Assembly: GCA_019722365.1 (NCBI GenBank)
Contig: JADFUC010000948.1
Span: 30,475-94,474, forward strand
DNA from: Lithospermum erythrorhizon
Taxonomy: Eukaryota > Streptophyta > Magnoliopsida > Boraginales > Boraginaceae
Reading direction: 5' to 3'
DNA length: 64,000 nt
In this document: piece by piece, positions 22,900 through 34,263 of the stretch
Layout of the letters: the number at the start of each line of letters is the position of its first letter
How positions within the stretch are numbered: position 1 is the stretch's first letter
Translations under genes and position numbers: made by a program
The notes under the pieces: model-generated
Told to the model about the DNA's origin: nothing
Databases searched by the model: none
Seen by the model: the letters and a program-made list of their open reading frames with translations, nothing else

Positions 22900-25735
22900 C
22901 ACACAATCCTAAGGTTGTCCTTAGGTACTCAAATTGATTCACATCCAATCCTTTGGTGACCTTTTCCTTAACCAATTCTCTAATAAAATGATGCCTAATG
23001 TCGATGTGCTTGGTCCTGCTATGTTGCATTGTGATTCTTCTTCGAGATACTTATGATACTATGTTGTCACAAAGATAGTGTCATAACACTGATTGGACAC
23101 CGTGATTCTCAATCATCATCCGATTCAACCACAATAATTGAGTACAACCACTCAAAGCAAAGAATATATTCGCCATTAGTGATACGTAGTTCGCCTCCTA
23201 ATCGAACCACGACACCAAGTTGTTCCTACTCTTCTATCCTTAGCATTCCCGCCCAAATTCGAGATCACAATATCCTACAAGAAAGTTGTTAGTATCAAAG
23301 GTATACAGTAATCCATGGTTGAGAGTACCTTGCACATATTTGATGATCTTTTTAACAAGATTCAAATGACTTTCCTTGGGAGCAGCTTGATATCTAGCAC
23401 ACACTCTTACAAACGTAGCCAACGCCTCGCCTACTTGCCGCAATGATAAAGCTGTGCTTCCAATCATGCTTCTATAGTTGCTGATGTCAACTTCTTTTCC
23501 TTCTTCATCTTTGGTAATCTTGACATGAGTGGCTAGAGGAGTTCTTTTAGATTTTGCTGATTCCAAACCAAACTTCTTCACAATGTTCTTTGCGTACCTA
23601 CATTGAGAAATGAAAATGCTATCCTCCATTTGGCTTATCTGAATCCCCAAGAAATATTCTAGTTCTCCTACCATGCTCATTTCAATTCAAATTTCCATTT
23701 GTTTAATAAATCGCTTTACCAGCTGGTCTGATACCAAAAAAATGTCATCCACATATATATCCTGAGCAACCAAAATTTGTTCTTTTTTTTCTTTTGATAT
23801 GGTGTTGTCGGGCCCCCTCGAACATACCCATTCTTCAACAAAAAAATGGTCAACCTTTCATACCATGCTCTTGGAGCTTGTTTCAACCCATACAAAGCCT
23901 TCTTCAGTTTGTACACATGATCAGCTTTGGTGGCATCCTCAAATCCTTTAGGTTGTTCTACATAAACCTCTTCTTGTATAAATCCATTCAGTAAGGCAGT
24001 CTTGACATCCATTTGATATAGTTTAAATTTAAAAATACATGTAAGAGCTAGTAGTAGTCTGATTGATTCTAGTCTGGCAACTGGTGCAAATATTTCTTCA
24101 AAATCAATTCCTTCCACTTGTGTGTATACCGCACATGCCAACTAATCTGGTTTTATTCTGGAGTAGCGTTACAGGATTCATGACCTTGTTCATAAGTTCC
24201 ACTTTATTTTTGATGACATTGTGTTCTTGAGGCCTTGGTACTAATTCCCACATCATTTTGTCAAAATTTCATACTGATTCCTTCTTGCATTGCATTGATC
24301 CGGTTCTCGTCCATTAAACGTCCTTAGCGTTCTTTGGTTCCGTATTTGAGGAGAAAGCGTATTTCGACAAAAAGTCGACCATCTTCACCTTTATACTCTA
24401 GTAGCTATACTCCTCGCAATACGCTGTTATATTCTTGGCGGATGAGGCCTTCTCTAAACGTCTTGTTGGTTGATATAACTATACGTTCAGTTGTAACATC
24501 ATTATTGTTTTCATGGAATTTGTTGTTCAGCCCGTCTGACTGAGGGCAGTTGGATTTGATAGTGATAGTTTTCTTAGATCCTCTTTAGAGGTTGGACACA
24601 GTCAACCATGACATTTATGGATTCCGCTGATAGCTTGTGTGCTTTTGTTATACACTCGAGCTCTGGTTGGAATGTCAATAAATATCCCATACATCTCCTT
24701 TAACGTCAAATTTTGCCGTTGTTCACATTCAAGCAAAGAATATAACAAACACTACCAAAAGATATATGAAAATATTGAACATTAAGTTTTTCTCCCTATA
24801 TTTCTATGTATGTTGTATTGTTATTCGAGTGAAGAGTGATTGGATTGTGAATCTGGACTTACGCCCCAAAATTTTAGAAGGCAGCCAGAACTCTTTCGGC
24901 CATTTCTTGAATAGACCTATTCTTCCTTTCCACAATGCCATTTTGTTGAGGAGTGATGGAGTCAATGAATTTGGAATTTTCAAATTCTTCACATGTCAGC
25001 TCTAATTCGATGATAATCGGTCCTTTTTCATCTCTAAATGATTGGCATTTTGAAAACGCTTCAAAGACATCGATTTTTCTACGAGGAATTCAACCCGTGT
25101 ATACGGACACTTTCCTCTATGCTCTTTCTTTCCAATGAATCATCACACGGAGACATATATCTTCTTTCCTCCTATGCTCTCCACTTTGCGTCGGCCCATT
25201 AATCCGTGTCTGATAGTTCTAGTATGACCGCTATTTTAACATTTGGTGGACAGTCTGCTATAAACATTCATCTTTCCTTAATATTCTAACTTAGGAAGAC
25301 CTCTTACAGCTTCTTTAAAGATGAGTTATTTGAATAATAGTTAGTGCAGGCCCAACTTTCTGTGCCCAGTCCTTGTCTTCATCTGTTTTGCATGACATGG
25401 CTCTATGTGGTGTCCAAAGGTAATAGTTGTCAGGAGACCTAGTACCTTTCATTATCGCCCCATTCTGACAGTCGCTAACCACACAGGCATCCCTGGTAAA
25501 GACAACCTCCATCCCTTCATCAAACAGTTGGCTGATGCTGATGAGATTGATTGTGAGCCATCCTAATATAACCTTGATTTGCTTGATCATCCAACATACA
25601 AAACAATATTTCACCTTGATGATTCTTCCTTTTGCTCCCCCCCTCCGAAAGTAACATAAATCATAGTTTCTCTATTTTATTCAAGTAAGATTTGTTTCCT
25701 GTCATATGTCTGGAGCATCCACTATAAGGAAAATA
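22900..25735 (-). pseudogene. Copia B pol: protease end, pre-integrase, integrase, RT, RNase H
   Basis: From right to left on the minus strand: SGCSRHMTGNKSYLNKIEK (25735-25670), the conserved block after the protease; NLISISQLFDEGMEVVFTRD and CVVSDCQNGAIMKGTRSPDN (25560-25430), the GAG_pre-integrase domain; decayed integrase to about 24200. RT follows (24141-23716) with [20 protein letters not shown] and [16 protein letters not shown] and an intact YVDD at 23744-23755 just past a frameshift. The next frame (23680-23240) holds MSMVGELEYFLGIQISQMED, YAKNIVKKFGLESAK and ARYQAAPKESHLN. RNase H ends near 22900 with a TKHIDIRHHFI-type block. Only a few frameshifts separate the RT parts. Confidence 0.82.
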
Positions 25736-26409
25736 TACTACTTTTGAAAATTAAACTACATTAACAGTCGCGGTTCATATATACATTCATCTTTGCAGAA
25801 AGTATCTTTGCTTGACCTCTACTTATTTTGTAACAATATGGAGCTATGTAACACTGATAACACCTCCTCATAATAACACCTCGATCATATGCTCTCTCCC
25901 TCTTTCTACCCCATTTGTGATACAAAATTAGGTGCAAATCCTATTGATGACTTGAAATGACAAGTTTATAGTCAGCCTCTCTCCAGTGCATCAGTTCAGT
26001 TTGCATACATATACTTTTCTTTCTCCAGGAGTCTAGTCAAGAATTCAGTCTTTGATTCATAAATATACTAATCATAACGTCCTGAATTTGAATCTGCTAC
26101 ACAGAATTTCAATCTCTAATCTTTTGATCTTGATCGTCTTATGAATCTATATTCACCAAAATTCTTGTTTCTTTTCACCTTCCATGAAAGAATACATTTG
26201 AGTTAATTTAATCCACTTTTAAGCATTTTATAATTAGCTAATAAGTTAACACCCATAGTCGATTCATGTCGTCTTGCTTGAATGTTGTCAGAATTTGAAT
26301 GTGTTCATTGGTGGATTTTATTTGTCTTCATCATGAATTTGATAGATGAAGGCTGTAGTCTTATTTGTTCATTTCTTCCTTATTAGTAATTCAGTGCTGA
26401 GAATGAGTG
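25736..26409 (-). other. Copia B gag-protease linker, decayed
   Basis: The stretch lies between the gag zinc knuckle and the protease signature of copia B and should encode the gag C-terminus and protease. I could not read a convincing conserved block in it; it is AT-rich and full of stops. Confidence 0.4.
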
Positions 26410-26930
26410 GTATATCTTTCTTATTTTCTTTCTTGATATAATTTGGACATTGAACTTGGATGTACCCCAAAACCCTCACATTATACATTGTATCTCCTTT
26501 CACTTGATTAGCTGTGTTGTGGGCAGTCACGTTTGCATCCTCACAAATTTATTCTTAACACAATTTGTCAAACAAATGCATCGTTGCGACGATTATACTA
26601 AGTATCTGGTTTAGTATTGGATCTTTCCTTAGTTTGTTGAAGGTTTTAGCGGCCCAGACTACGGCATGGTTTCCTTAGATCTTCACCTATTTCCCCATCC
26701 ACACAAGTGATAACAACGAGGCAATTTCTTATGACTAGCTGGTAGAATTGATTCTTGTTCTATATTAACTGGTTGTGGATTTCCTAAGCCATGATGTGAC
26801 TGATCTTGTGTCTCTTGATAAGCATTAACTTTGCTCTCGAACAGAGTAGTGGGAATGGCCCTTAGTACCTTTGTGCTATTAAATGTAGTTCCTCAAATTT
26901 TAACTTTTCGGTTATTATATCATTAATTTT
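26410..26930 (-). pseudogene. gag: Copia B gag remnants
   Basis: The zinc-knuckle second half reads CEGFGYIQVQCPNYIKKENK on the minus strand (26420-26480), nearly the same as copia A and again with tyrosine where histidine is expected. Farther upstream (about 26790-26900) a KVLRAIP...ESKVNAYQE string resembles the KVLR.LP..F..KVTAIEE block of copia gag. The intervening sequence is scrambled. The gag N-terminus and 5' LTR are not present. Confidence 0.55.
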
Positions 26931-27319
26931 AGTGCTATAGCGTTAATAGTTCGTCCTCTTGTATGGTTGTTAGTTGTTAGTATGTATTTAATATTGGTTG
27001 TATAAGTTATTTGAAGTATTTCCAGCTATTTCCCTTAGCAGCTGATGCGGTTACCTTAATCATCTTGAGCAGCATTAGGTTCTAGCGGCATTAAAAAATA
27101 GAATTGAGCCTTGTAGATTTCACAAGGGCTATGAGGCTAATAGTAACAGTGATAATGCACCCATTAAAGGAAAGAAGCCTATAGAAAAATCAAGTATTTA
27201 TCATGACAAGAGAAAAAATAGACACCTCATATCTCATTAAATGAAATTTGAATGATGGTTCAACTAATCTCATTAGATTAGTGGAGAATTAAGTTGTGAT
27301 GGTGAATGAGTTCCGATGA
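26931..27319. other. Junction region, no feature recognised
   Basis: AT-rich sequence linking copia B remnants to an Athila-like scrap. A lysine-rich open patch around 27120-27230 on the plus strand may be gypsy gag, but nothing diagnostic was seen. Confidence 0.35.
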
Positions 27320-27440
27320 GTCCAAAAAAATAATCCACAAAAAATTATCTCAAAACTTAAAGATTTCAGAGAGTTTCACTGTTCCTTGTGCTAGTGGTGA
27401 TAAGGGTGGTAAGGCACTATGTGATTAGGCGGAAACATGT
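27320..27440 (+). pseudogene. Athila/Ogre-like gypsy protease scrap
   Basis: Plus-strand frame pieces PQKIISKLKD then, after a one-base shift, SFTVPCASGDKGGKALCD followed by a stop. This parallels the P.KLKDPGSFTIPC.IG....KALCDLGAS motif that leads into the protease active site of Athila-type elements. The active-site aspartate region itself (LGAS) is lost. Only about 40 residues are recognisable, and neighbouring sequence to 27.7 kb shows no further domain. Confidence 0.42.
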
Positions 27441-27694
27441 AACAGAGCCCTATTTACCACATTTAAGTCTTTAAAAGGATCAATTTTAATTTTACAAACC
27501 CATTGAATTTGGACATGTTTAATTAATTAATGAAGTATTTAAGTGGTTGTTAGAATGTAAATGCAACTAAATACCGTATGCTAGTTGATGAGGTGAGTTT
27601 ATTGTTCTAGTTTTGAATGGCTATTTTAGCGTCTAAACTAATACTGAGTAGTTGGTCTTGCGTAATATTCTCGTCCAAAGTGGGCAATGTGATA

Positions 27695-28185
27695 AGTTTG
27701 ATATGATTTGATTTACAATTTCATATAATCAAATACACCTCTTTTGAGATTCAACTCATAAGAACTCTAATTAGCGTGTGACTGCAGACAGTCTGAGATA
27801 GAGGTGACACAAGTTTCTCGTGGTGATGCAGGCGATGTTGGAAGTGGTGGTTTGAGACCGGTCAAAATAAATCTAACGTCTTAGGCCGATATTTTGATGT
27901 TAAAATAAATATCTGGGTGTGCAGAACATGGAATAAATTATTATATACCAGTGCATTGAGGGCATTAACCATCATGAAGTAATGAGTCACCTACAGAATC
28001 TCACAGAAATCTTGGAGGTAAACAAGCCAGGAGGAATCTGATCGGCGGAGGATTTGGTACCCCTTTAAAATTCAACCAATGGAATAAGTTTAGATATGGT
28101 TGATTTATGCTAACTGTATAAACAAAATGCCTACATCCTTTTGGAGGCTTAACTCATAGAACTCTGTGTTAATGTCATACATGGG
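27695..28185 (+). repeat. Imperfect direct repeat pair of about 100 bp
   Basis: About 27695-27795 and 28082-28185 share the order AAGTTT.GATATG.TTGATTTA, then AAATACACCTC / AAATGCCTACATC, then CTTTTGAG / CTTTTGGAGG, then ACTCATA.GAACTCT. They are separated by about 290 bp with no recognised coding content. It is unassigned, probably part of a transposon. Confidence 0.45.
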
Positions 28186-28239
28186 TGAAAACACGTGTAA
28201 AGATCCGTGATGTTTTGTGAATGATCGTCAAATGCAGCA

Positions 28240-30322
28240 ACGATCATATTAACAGTCGTCGCCTGAGCTAGAATAGTCCCAATCACGGATAACATAGTCA
28301 CCAATGGATGGATCCAAATTTAATAGACACACATTCTCTAAAAACAACAATAAAGCAACGGACCAAGACAATTTTTTGAAAAGAATCATAATTAATTCCC
28401 CAACCACAAAATAGCAACCAACATACAACATATCTCCCAGTACAAAAAAAAAATCCAACATGCAACAGCCAGAATAAAGAAATGACAACTATATCACAGG
28501 ACAACGAACTACAATCCAAATAAAATAATGAAGTATGAGGATTAATTATAGCCTTATTTCCTTTCGCTCTAAAGCACAATCTGAACTTAAACTGAGGCAG
28601 CTTCATTCTATTAATGAAATTGCCCATATGAATAAGAACAGTGAATATATAAGAATACATTAACCTCGATCAACATAATCCTGTACCAAAGTAGTTGATA
28701 TAGCATACAATGAATGGTATTTAATGTCCAGCAAAGATCTTAATACAAGAATCATTAGCAATTTCATTATCATTATACATTGTCTCTTAAATTAAGTCTA
28801 ACATAACATTCAAGATGATGGCAATCGACTTAATATCATTTATGATAATCATAATAAATACTCGACTTCTCTATAGTAAGGCAAGGGCGACATCGCGACT
28901 CAACCTTTCGATCAACTCGACGGTTGTAACTCGTCTGACTCAACAACTCGATAACAACTTTATCCATGCAAACAACTCGATTGACTTCGGCAACTCGATA
29001 ACTGTTAAATCTGGATTCTACAACTAATGCATATAATCAACCTCGGCACACGGAGAAAGCATATAAACTTATGCAGATAAATTAACAGAATACAAGCAAA
29101 ACACAGCCTCTTGATGGTATAAGGCAAATCTTGGATAATGCAACTGACAAACATAAATGACTCATATACAACTCTTCCAAATGCGACTCGATATAACAAG
29201 AAACACCTATACGATATAAATAGGATACATAGACAACCCAATATTTCGACCCAACGATGCATAAACAACTTGCATATAATTTAACAAAAATCCATATACA
29301 AATTTTATACTCGCTTAAATCAGTAGTTAATCGACACATGGCAGATAGATCTACTTGGCTTTGAAAATGTGGCGCCCGCTGTAATTAGTCAGCGTGTCTC
29401 TTTTCAGCCTTTAATCAGCATACGAGGAGATATAATTACTACTTACTACGTATTAATAACTCTGGTTATCTATCCAACTTAACAACCGTTTAGTTACCAA
29501 TTATAACCAAGGTGAAAGATTACTACATTGAGTTAAACCACCGACTAATAAAGCGACAAAATTGAGCATCATTTCCCCCGACTGATAATGATCGCTCCCT
29601 CAATATTGCGCTTCAAACAGACTTATTCAACCCAAAATCAACACCACAAACCAATATCTCTATCATTAACCATCTAATTCAAAAACCCACAATCTTACTC
29701 TCTTTTAAACTAAATTACATAATCTACCCATACACAAAGGTCACAATCCATTACTCAAAACATCTCCATTAAAGTCCATTAACATACTTTGAAGCCAAGT
29801 TTGTTTGAGAGAAAAGTCAACCTAAAGTCAACTATAAACTTCAGCATATCAACCAGCAAATAAACCATAATCACTTTTCTACTTGATATCAGCTTAGATG
29901 CTTGTTCCTACCGTATAAAGTCTTAAAATCTCAAATTCAAAATCGACACAAGTCAAACTCATAGAAATGGTCAACTATATAATAAAATATCAAGATTTGG
30001 TAAAAATCATACCTTAGATGATCGAGAGATGAAGAACAAGATTATGGAATGAATTTAACGAATTAATCAAGAAAATTGAAAAAAAATCAAAGGGGGAGAT
30101 TATGCAGGGGTTTGACCGCTGGAAGGAGGAAGAAGAGGGAATTTGGTAGTGAATAATGATGAAATGGTGTTCAGTGGAAATAGTGGGAGATATTTAAAAT
30201 TAGTCACAGATCTCGTTTGTGTTTTCAGTTTAGTTTCATCTCGGTTTAATAAGCAATATTTCGAGCGTAAAACAACCTAACACACGAATAATATTTAATA
30301 ATGCGCATATAGAGCAGGTTAT
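28240..30322 (-). repeat. Gypsy-type LTR, minus orientation
   Basis: No coding frame. The right end reads AGAGCAGGTTATTCTG, close to GAAGCAGGTTATTACA at the right end of the chromoviral LTR at 50902. The adjoining text has the same architecture: a pyrimidine-rich leader-like block with GGAAGGAGGAAGAAGAGG (30121-30138), followed by GTCAAC/AGTCAA-rich sequence. The distal part carries a short subrepeat CAACTCGAT, about five copies at 28912-29000. The left boundary is uncertain. The family differs from gypsy-1 in detail. Confidence 0.45.
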
Positions 30323-30457
30323 TCTGAATCAACCTGTGTTGTTGTGTCGAAGCGTTACATTTTGGTGACAGTTCTTTTTTTTCTTCTCGTTCATGTCTAT
30401 ATAAGACTTCTGATTCTCTGTACAATTCTTATCGCTATTTTTCTCTTATATTTGCAT

Positions 30458-30519
30458 GTTATTGTTCATCAAGAGCGTCTGAATTTGTGTTATTGTTCAT
30501 CAAGAGCTTCTGAATTTGT
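30458..30519 (+). repeat. 31-bp tandem duplication
   Basis: Two adjacent 31-base units (30458-30488 and 30489-30519), each starting GTTATTGTTCATCAAGAGC, differ by one base (G/T). They lie in a T-rich stretch with no recognised gene. Confidence 0.85.
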
Positions 30520-30672
30520 GTTTCTTAACTATGCTTTGATTTATAATTCATTTTGTTTTAAAGGTAGAAGGGGAGATAGGTGAAGTGTTTAAAAAAAAAA
30601 ATAATGTTTCATCATGTTAATGGTACTTCAACAAATAAGAAGGAAAATATTTTAGCCCAAAAAGAATAATCA

Positions 30673-30857
30673 TACTCCCTTTATCTCTAAAAGATAAGTA
30701 GATTTTTCCTAAATTTAAATATCTATCTTGTGGGTTTCTACTGAATAAATTGTGGGGAGGCGATGGCCATAAAAATTATTACTTGGGAATAATTCTAAAA
30801 TTTGTTCAAATGTATATTGTCAAAACTGCTACTTATCATTTAGAAATGAAGGGAGTA
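30673..30857. mobile_element. Stowaway-like MITE
   Basis: The terminal inverted repeats are TACTCCCTTTATCTCTAAA on the left and an imperfect complement ending ATGAAGGGAGTA on the right; the inner pair AAGTAG / CTACTT extends the arm. A TA at each edge fits the TA target duplication of Tc1/mariner-type Stowaway elements. At about 185 bp it has no coding capacity and is typical of non-autonomous MITEs. Confidence 0.72.
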
Positions 30858-31108
30858 AGATATTAAAATAGATAAAAAAAATTATATGATTAATAAATAA
30901 CTTAGTTTACCTATATATTTTGGTAACTATAGAGTAATACGGAGTATATAACACTCATAATTCACCCCGAGTTAAAATAATAAATTTATTACTCGTAGTT
31001 ATTTATTTTGGAACAAATTGTACTTTTAAGTCCAAGATATTTCGAAGGATCGTTGCAATATTAGTCCTTAATAATTAATCTGACTTTTGGTCTATTGGCA
31101 AAGATGGA
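30858..31108. other. Intergenic, no feature
   Basis: AT-rich DNA between the MITE and the defensin-like exon, which is the 3' side of that exon. No clear polyadenylation signal stands out. Confidence 0.4.
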
Positions 31109-31351
31109 CTAACGAAAATCACTAAGTGATGATTTTCGAACTCTACAATCAGATCTACTCCTTACGTAACAACGACATTTTGCAGTAAAAAAATATTTAC
31201 CAACACATCTTCCTTCGGTATCACATTTAGGTGGTGGGAACAACCCCTTGCAATCTTCATCACAACCACCATTACTGCAAATTAAAGTGCTAAAATTGTA
31301 GTCATCGTTGTCTCTAACAAAAGCATTCACTCCTACATGTAGGTTAAACAT
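31109..31351 (-). CDS. Defensin-like (DEFL) cysteine-rich peptide, mature-peptide exon
   Basis: An open frame of 80 codons encodes a compact cysteine pattern in residues 25-61: C25, then C30-x3-C34, C43, G47-R48-C49 and C59-R60-C61. The C-x3-C, G-x-C and C-x-C trio is the signature of the cysteine-stabilised alpha-beta fold of plant defensin-like peptides, which are secreted and act in defence or in reproductive and symbiotic signalling. No signal peptide is encoded in this frame: the ORF's own start is hydrophilic. In plant DEFL genes the signal peptide usually sits in a separate first exon, and an acceptor-like TTAATTTGCAG (about 31276-31286, minus) or ACATGTAG (about 31330) could begin this exon. 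I could not identify that first exon in the AT-rich sequence to the right, so the gene may be partial or dead. C69 is an extra cysteine outside the core. The frame has no internal stop, unlike almost everything else here. Confidence 0.5.
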   Translation of the reverse strand: MFNLHVGVNAFVRDNDDYNFSTLICSNGGCDEDCKGLFPPPKCDTEGRCVGKYFFTAKCRCYVRSRSDCRVRKSSLSDFR

Positions 31352-32209
31352 GACCCATTAATAGTATACATATACGCCGAGGCAACAAAAAATTATATTG
31401 CTTGTTTAAATTTTACTAATGAATTTTATTTGAGGTCCTGCAATTATTTATGTGGTTCAGCAATTTTTTTATGTGATTACTTGAGCTATCTATGCGCATT
31501 TGGGCGTTTAACGCTTTTCTTTTCTGCATGGCCTCACAAAACTTTCTTTCTTTTCTAGTATTCATTACGCTCCTAGACTTAATTTTTTAAAATCGTAAAA
31601 TGATTATATTCTTTCATAAAACTACTTGGTGAAATTCGTTATCTCTGAGAGGCAAAATATTAAATGGTATGTTCTTTTCTAAATTAAACTATTTTGTCAT
31701 TAATATATTATATTAATTTAAAGTATAGACCTTAGCATTTAAATATTTAATATGACAAATAAATTAAAAGCTTTTTCTTGCTTTTAACTGCATCCCACTT
31801 GCATTCATAATACACAACCCCCACCTCACTGCCTACACCCATGCCTGCCCGTCAATTATATTAGTAAAACAAATCACAGTCTAGGATCCATATAATAATT
31901 TTTCCTATGTTTTCAGGGAGGCATTGTAAATACTTACCCTAAGGTTCCAAGCTTCTGCAATTTTGATTTCAGCAAAAAATTGGATATTTTTTAGTAATAT
32001 TAGTTTGATTAGTAATATTAGATTTTGATTAATTAATACAGTATTTAACCTTTTATTATTATCTATTGAAAAATTAAAATTTGATGCTACTTAGAACTGA
32101 AAATTGTGTTATTGGTTGAAATTTGTGGAGAAAGTGTGTATTAGTCAAGTTTCAGACAAGTTTAGCTTTTTGAGTTCTGGATGCTCAATTAATGATTTCT
32201 TATTTTTTG
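31352..32209. other. No gene recognised; possible upstream region of the defensin-like exon
   Basis: AT-rich, with a short C-rich patch (31818-31850). I searched the minus strand for a start codon followed by a hydrophobic run and found none convincing. Confidence 0.35.
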
Positions 32210-32500
32210 GTAGTTGCATTATTCTTTGGAGGCATTAAACTCAACAACTGCTGCACCATTTCGCTCAGAACTAGAGCAACCACCTTTTGGGACGAATGAT
32301 GAGCAGCCTGGTTATCATCCAGCTAGGCAGCCTGGAAGACACAATAACAATGGATTGGAAGTCACGCCCAAAGGAGGTGCATCTGTGGTTTGAGTTACAT
32401 TCGGAAAAAAAGTGGAACTCAACTCGCAGCTAGCACTCCACATTCATGGGCAGATTCCATAGAGGAAGAAGAGCAACAAACCAAGGTCATTCCGCAGTTG
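32210..32500 (+). other. Unassigned coding-like fragment, possibly LINE ORF1
   Basis: A T-rich tract ending TTTTTTGGTAG (32200-32213) could be a splice acceptor. The following plus-strand frame stays open for about 60 codons and includes APFRSELEQPPFGTNDEQPG (about 32253-32312). After a stop and shift, a second piece reads STPHSWADSIEEEEQ (about 32430-32480). The SWAD..EEEE motif recalls the N-terminal part of plant L1 LINE ORF1, but that alone is weak. I do not recognise the first piece. It could also be a captured gene fragment. Confidence 0.25.
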
Positions 32501-33212
32501 AATGGTTGCAAGTGACTGGATAATACTAGAATTAAGTTAGAAGGTATGCAAGTCAGCCTAACAGGAATCCAACAAAGCGAGAAAAGAAGATGAATATGGA
32601 CTTATCAATAAAATCCGAACCACTCATTGGAAAATATGGTGAAAAGGTCAAACTTTTCTAAAGCTATCGGATTATCTATAATTTCTTTATGCTCTAGTCC
32701 ATTTCTAAGGAAGATCTTAGAAACTGAAATCCTACTAAGGCAGCATGATTGATTATTATCCCAGAAAGAGGCCGCTTTTCCCAAGACTGAATTCTTATTA
32801 GTGATGAGCCTTGAAAGAGGCCACACACAAGAAGCATAAATACTGACACGATGGAGGCTGGGGCACTAATTCCTTACCCTCACAGGTCAGACAAAGTAGA
32901 CCCACAGAAACAGGGAGGAATGAATGTCGTTGAGATGTCTGATCACAAATTGTTGACGAGGCCCCAACTTTAGATCACGGGTTGTTAATCACTGGAGATT
33001 TGATTTAAATGATTATTTATATGTTTTCTTTTAAATTTTGGATTTATTGTATTAAATTTCATCCCAAAAAATAATTATGTATTTTTCGGTACATTAATAA
33101 AATGTCGACATTAGTGGTTTTAATTAAAAAACTACTTACATTATGGCGCTCGGAGAGCCACGTGATTTTGGCAATCTAAAGATCTAGATTTCTATATATT
33201 CTTTTTATTAAT

Positions 33213-33276
33213 GGTGGGGCAGCTGGGTGAGGAAGGGGGTGGTGGGGGGCATGTGGGGGGAGGGCGTAGGGGTGCT
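33213..33276 (+). other. G-run-rich island, potential G-quadruplex
   Basis: At least seven runs of three to six G within about 64 bp, in otherwise AT-rich DNA: GGGG, GGG, GGGGG, GGGGGG, GGGGGG, GGG and GGGG. Loops are short enough for a G-quadruplex on the plus strand. No gene start is recognised nearby. Confidence 0.6.
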
Positions 33277-33299
33277 ATGTATTAAAAATAATAAAATGG

Positions 33300-34263
33300 G
33301 TGAGAGTTTATTTTATTATTTTAACATATTAGATGTGAGAATTAAGGAAGGGTGCTTGACGAAGAAAAGTTCTAGGATGTCTAGGGAAATTCAATGATTT
33401 GTAAAATATGTTGAAATTCAAATATTACTCTTAATTATAATATTTTCTATTGGTTGAAAAATATGTTCCTAAAATTTTAAAAAAGGACTCCTATGACAAT
33501 TAAATGATTAATAAGTCAAAAATATTTTATTAAATTCTAACAATCAAACACACTTATTGAATGTCTACTCTTTTATAATATGTTCAAACTTTCACACTTT
33601 CATATGTATGCTATTTACCGTATGTTTATTTATTAATATAAGTCAATTATAAAAATAACTCAACGTCATTATGAGGATAAAGTATAGATATATAATACTA
33701 CTTTGATTTTTAGTTTATCATAATAACTAAATTCATTTCTTAATGATTAAGTTACTCATACTAAATTTTTTTTGGATGATAATTATTCAATTATGAATTG
33801 AGTAACAATTTTTCTAATAAAAAAAATTACTATTCAAGAATATATATCATAATTCTTATGTGATATTTTGCATTACATTTAACTATATCATTCAACGATT
33901 GAAATAAAAAGAATATTGAATACATATCTAAACTCCACCAATCACTAATAGATTACCGATGTTTTTACTAATTTGGATGTTTGATGAGTAAGTATTAAAT
34001 TCAAATATTTTTTATTTCTATAGTATAATATTAAATTATCTAATCGTAATATTTTCAATGTACTTTAATGACATTAAATTTTATTCAAATCAAAATTATG
34101 TTTATTAGTAAAGGGAGTATATTAATAAGCCAACTAATATTAATTAGAGTTGAATTAAATATGAAAGAAAATTAAAAACTTCATTCTCCTGTTTGTTTAA
34201 TATTGATTAATAATAAATAAAGTATATGTCATAATAATACTTATATATCGATAAAACTTTAAT
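33300..34263. other. AT-rich intergenic DNA, no feature
   Basis: Long A/T stretches with frequent stops on both strands. No repeat family or motif recognised. Confidence 0.45.

Larger units (their letters stand above)
19440..26930 (-). mobile_element. Ty1/copia element B
   Basis: Minus-strand element with, from right to left, gag remnants (26930-26410), protease signature and pre-integrase (25735-25315), integrase, RT (24141-23716), RNase H (to about 22900), PTPD ORF (22584-20600), PPT and LTR (20256-19440). The second (5') LTR is not present in the window, so the element is truncated at its right end near 26.9-27.0 kb. Its sequence is better preserved than copia A, with open stretches of 141 and 146 residues in RT/RNase H, which suggests a later insertion. 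Confidence 0.78.

Noticed and set aside
28249..28660. Minus-strand cysteine- and phenylalanine-rich frame of 120 codons as a membrane protein or peptide gene
   Set aside because: Composition reflects an AT-rich strand; no signal or motif pattern, and the region belongs to a gypsy-type LTR.
29005..29339. Minus-strand cysteine-rich frames as small secreted peptides
   Set aside because: Cysteines are irregularly spaced, two frames overlap with similar content, and the sequence lies within LTR-like DNA. Contrast with the ordered pattern at 31109-31351.
32605..32826. Minus-strand 73-codon frame as reverse transcriptase fragment
   Set aside because: No YADD or other LINE RT motif could be aligned; similarity was impressionistic.
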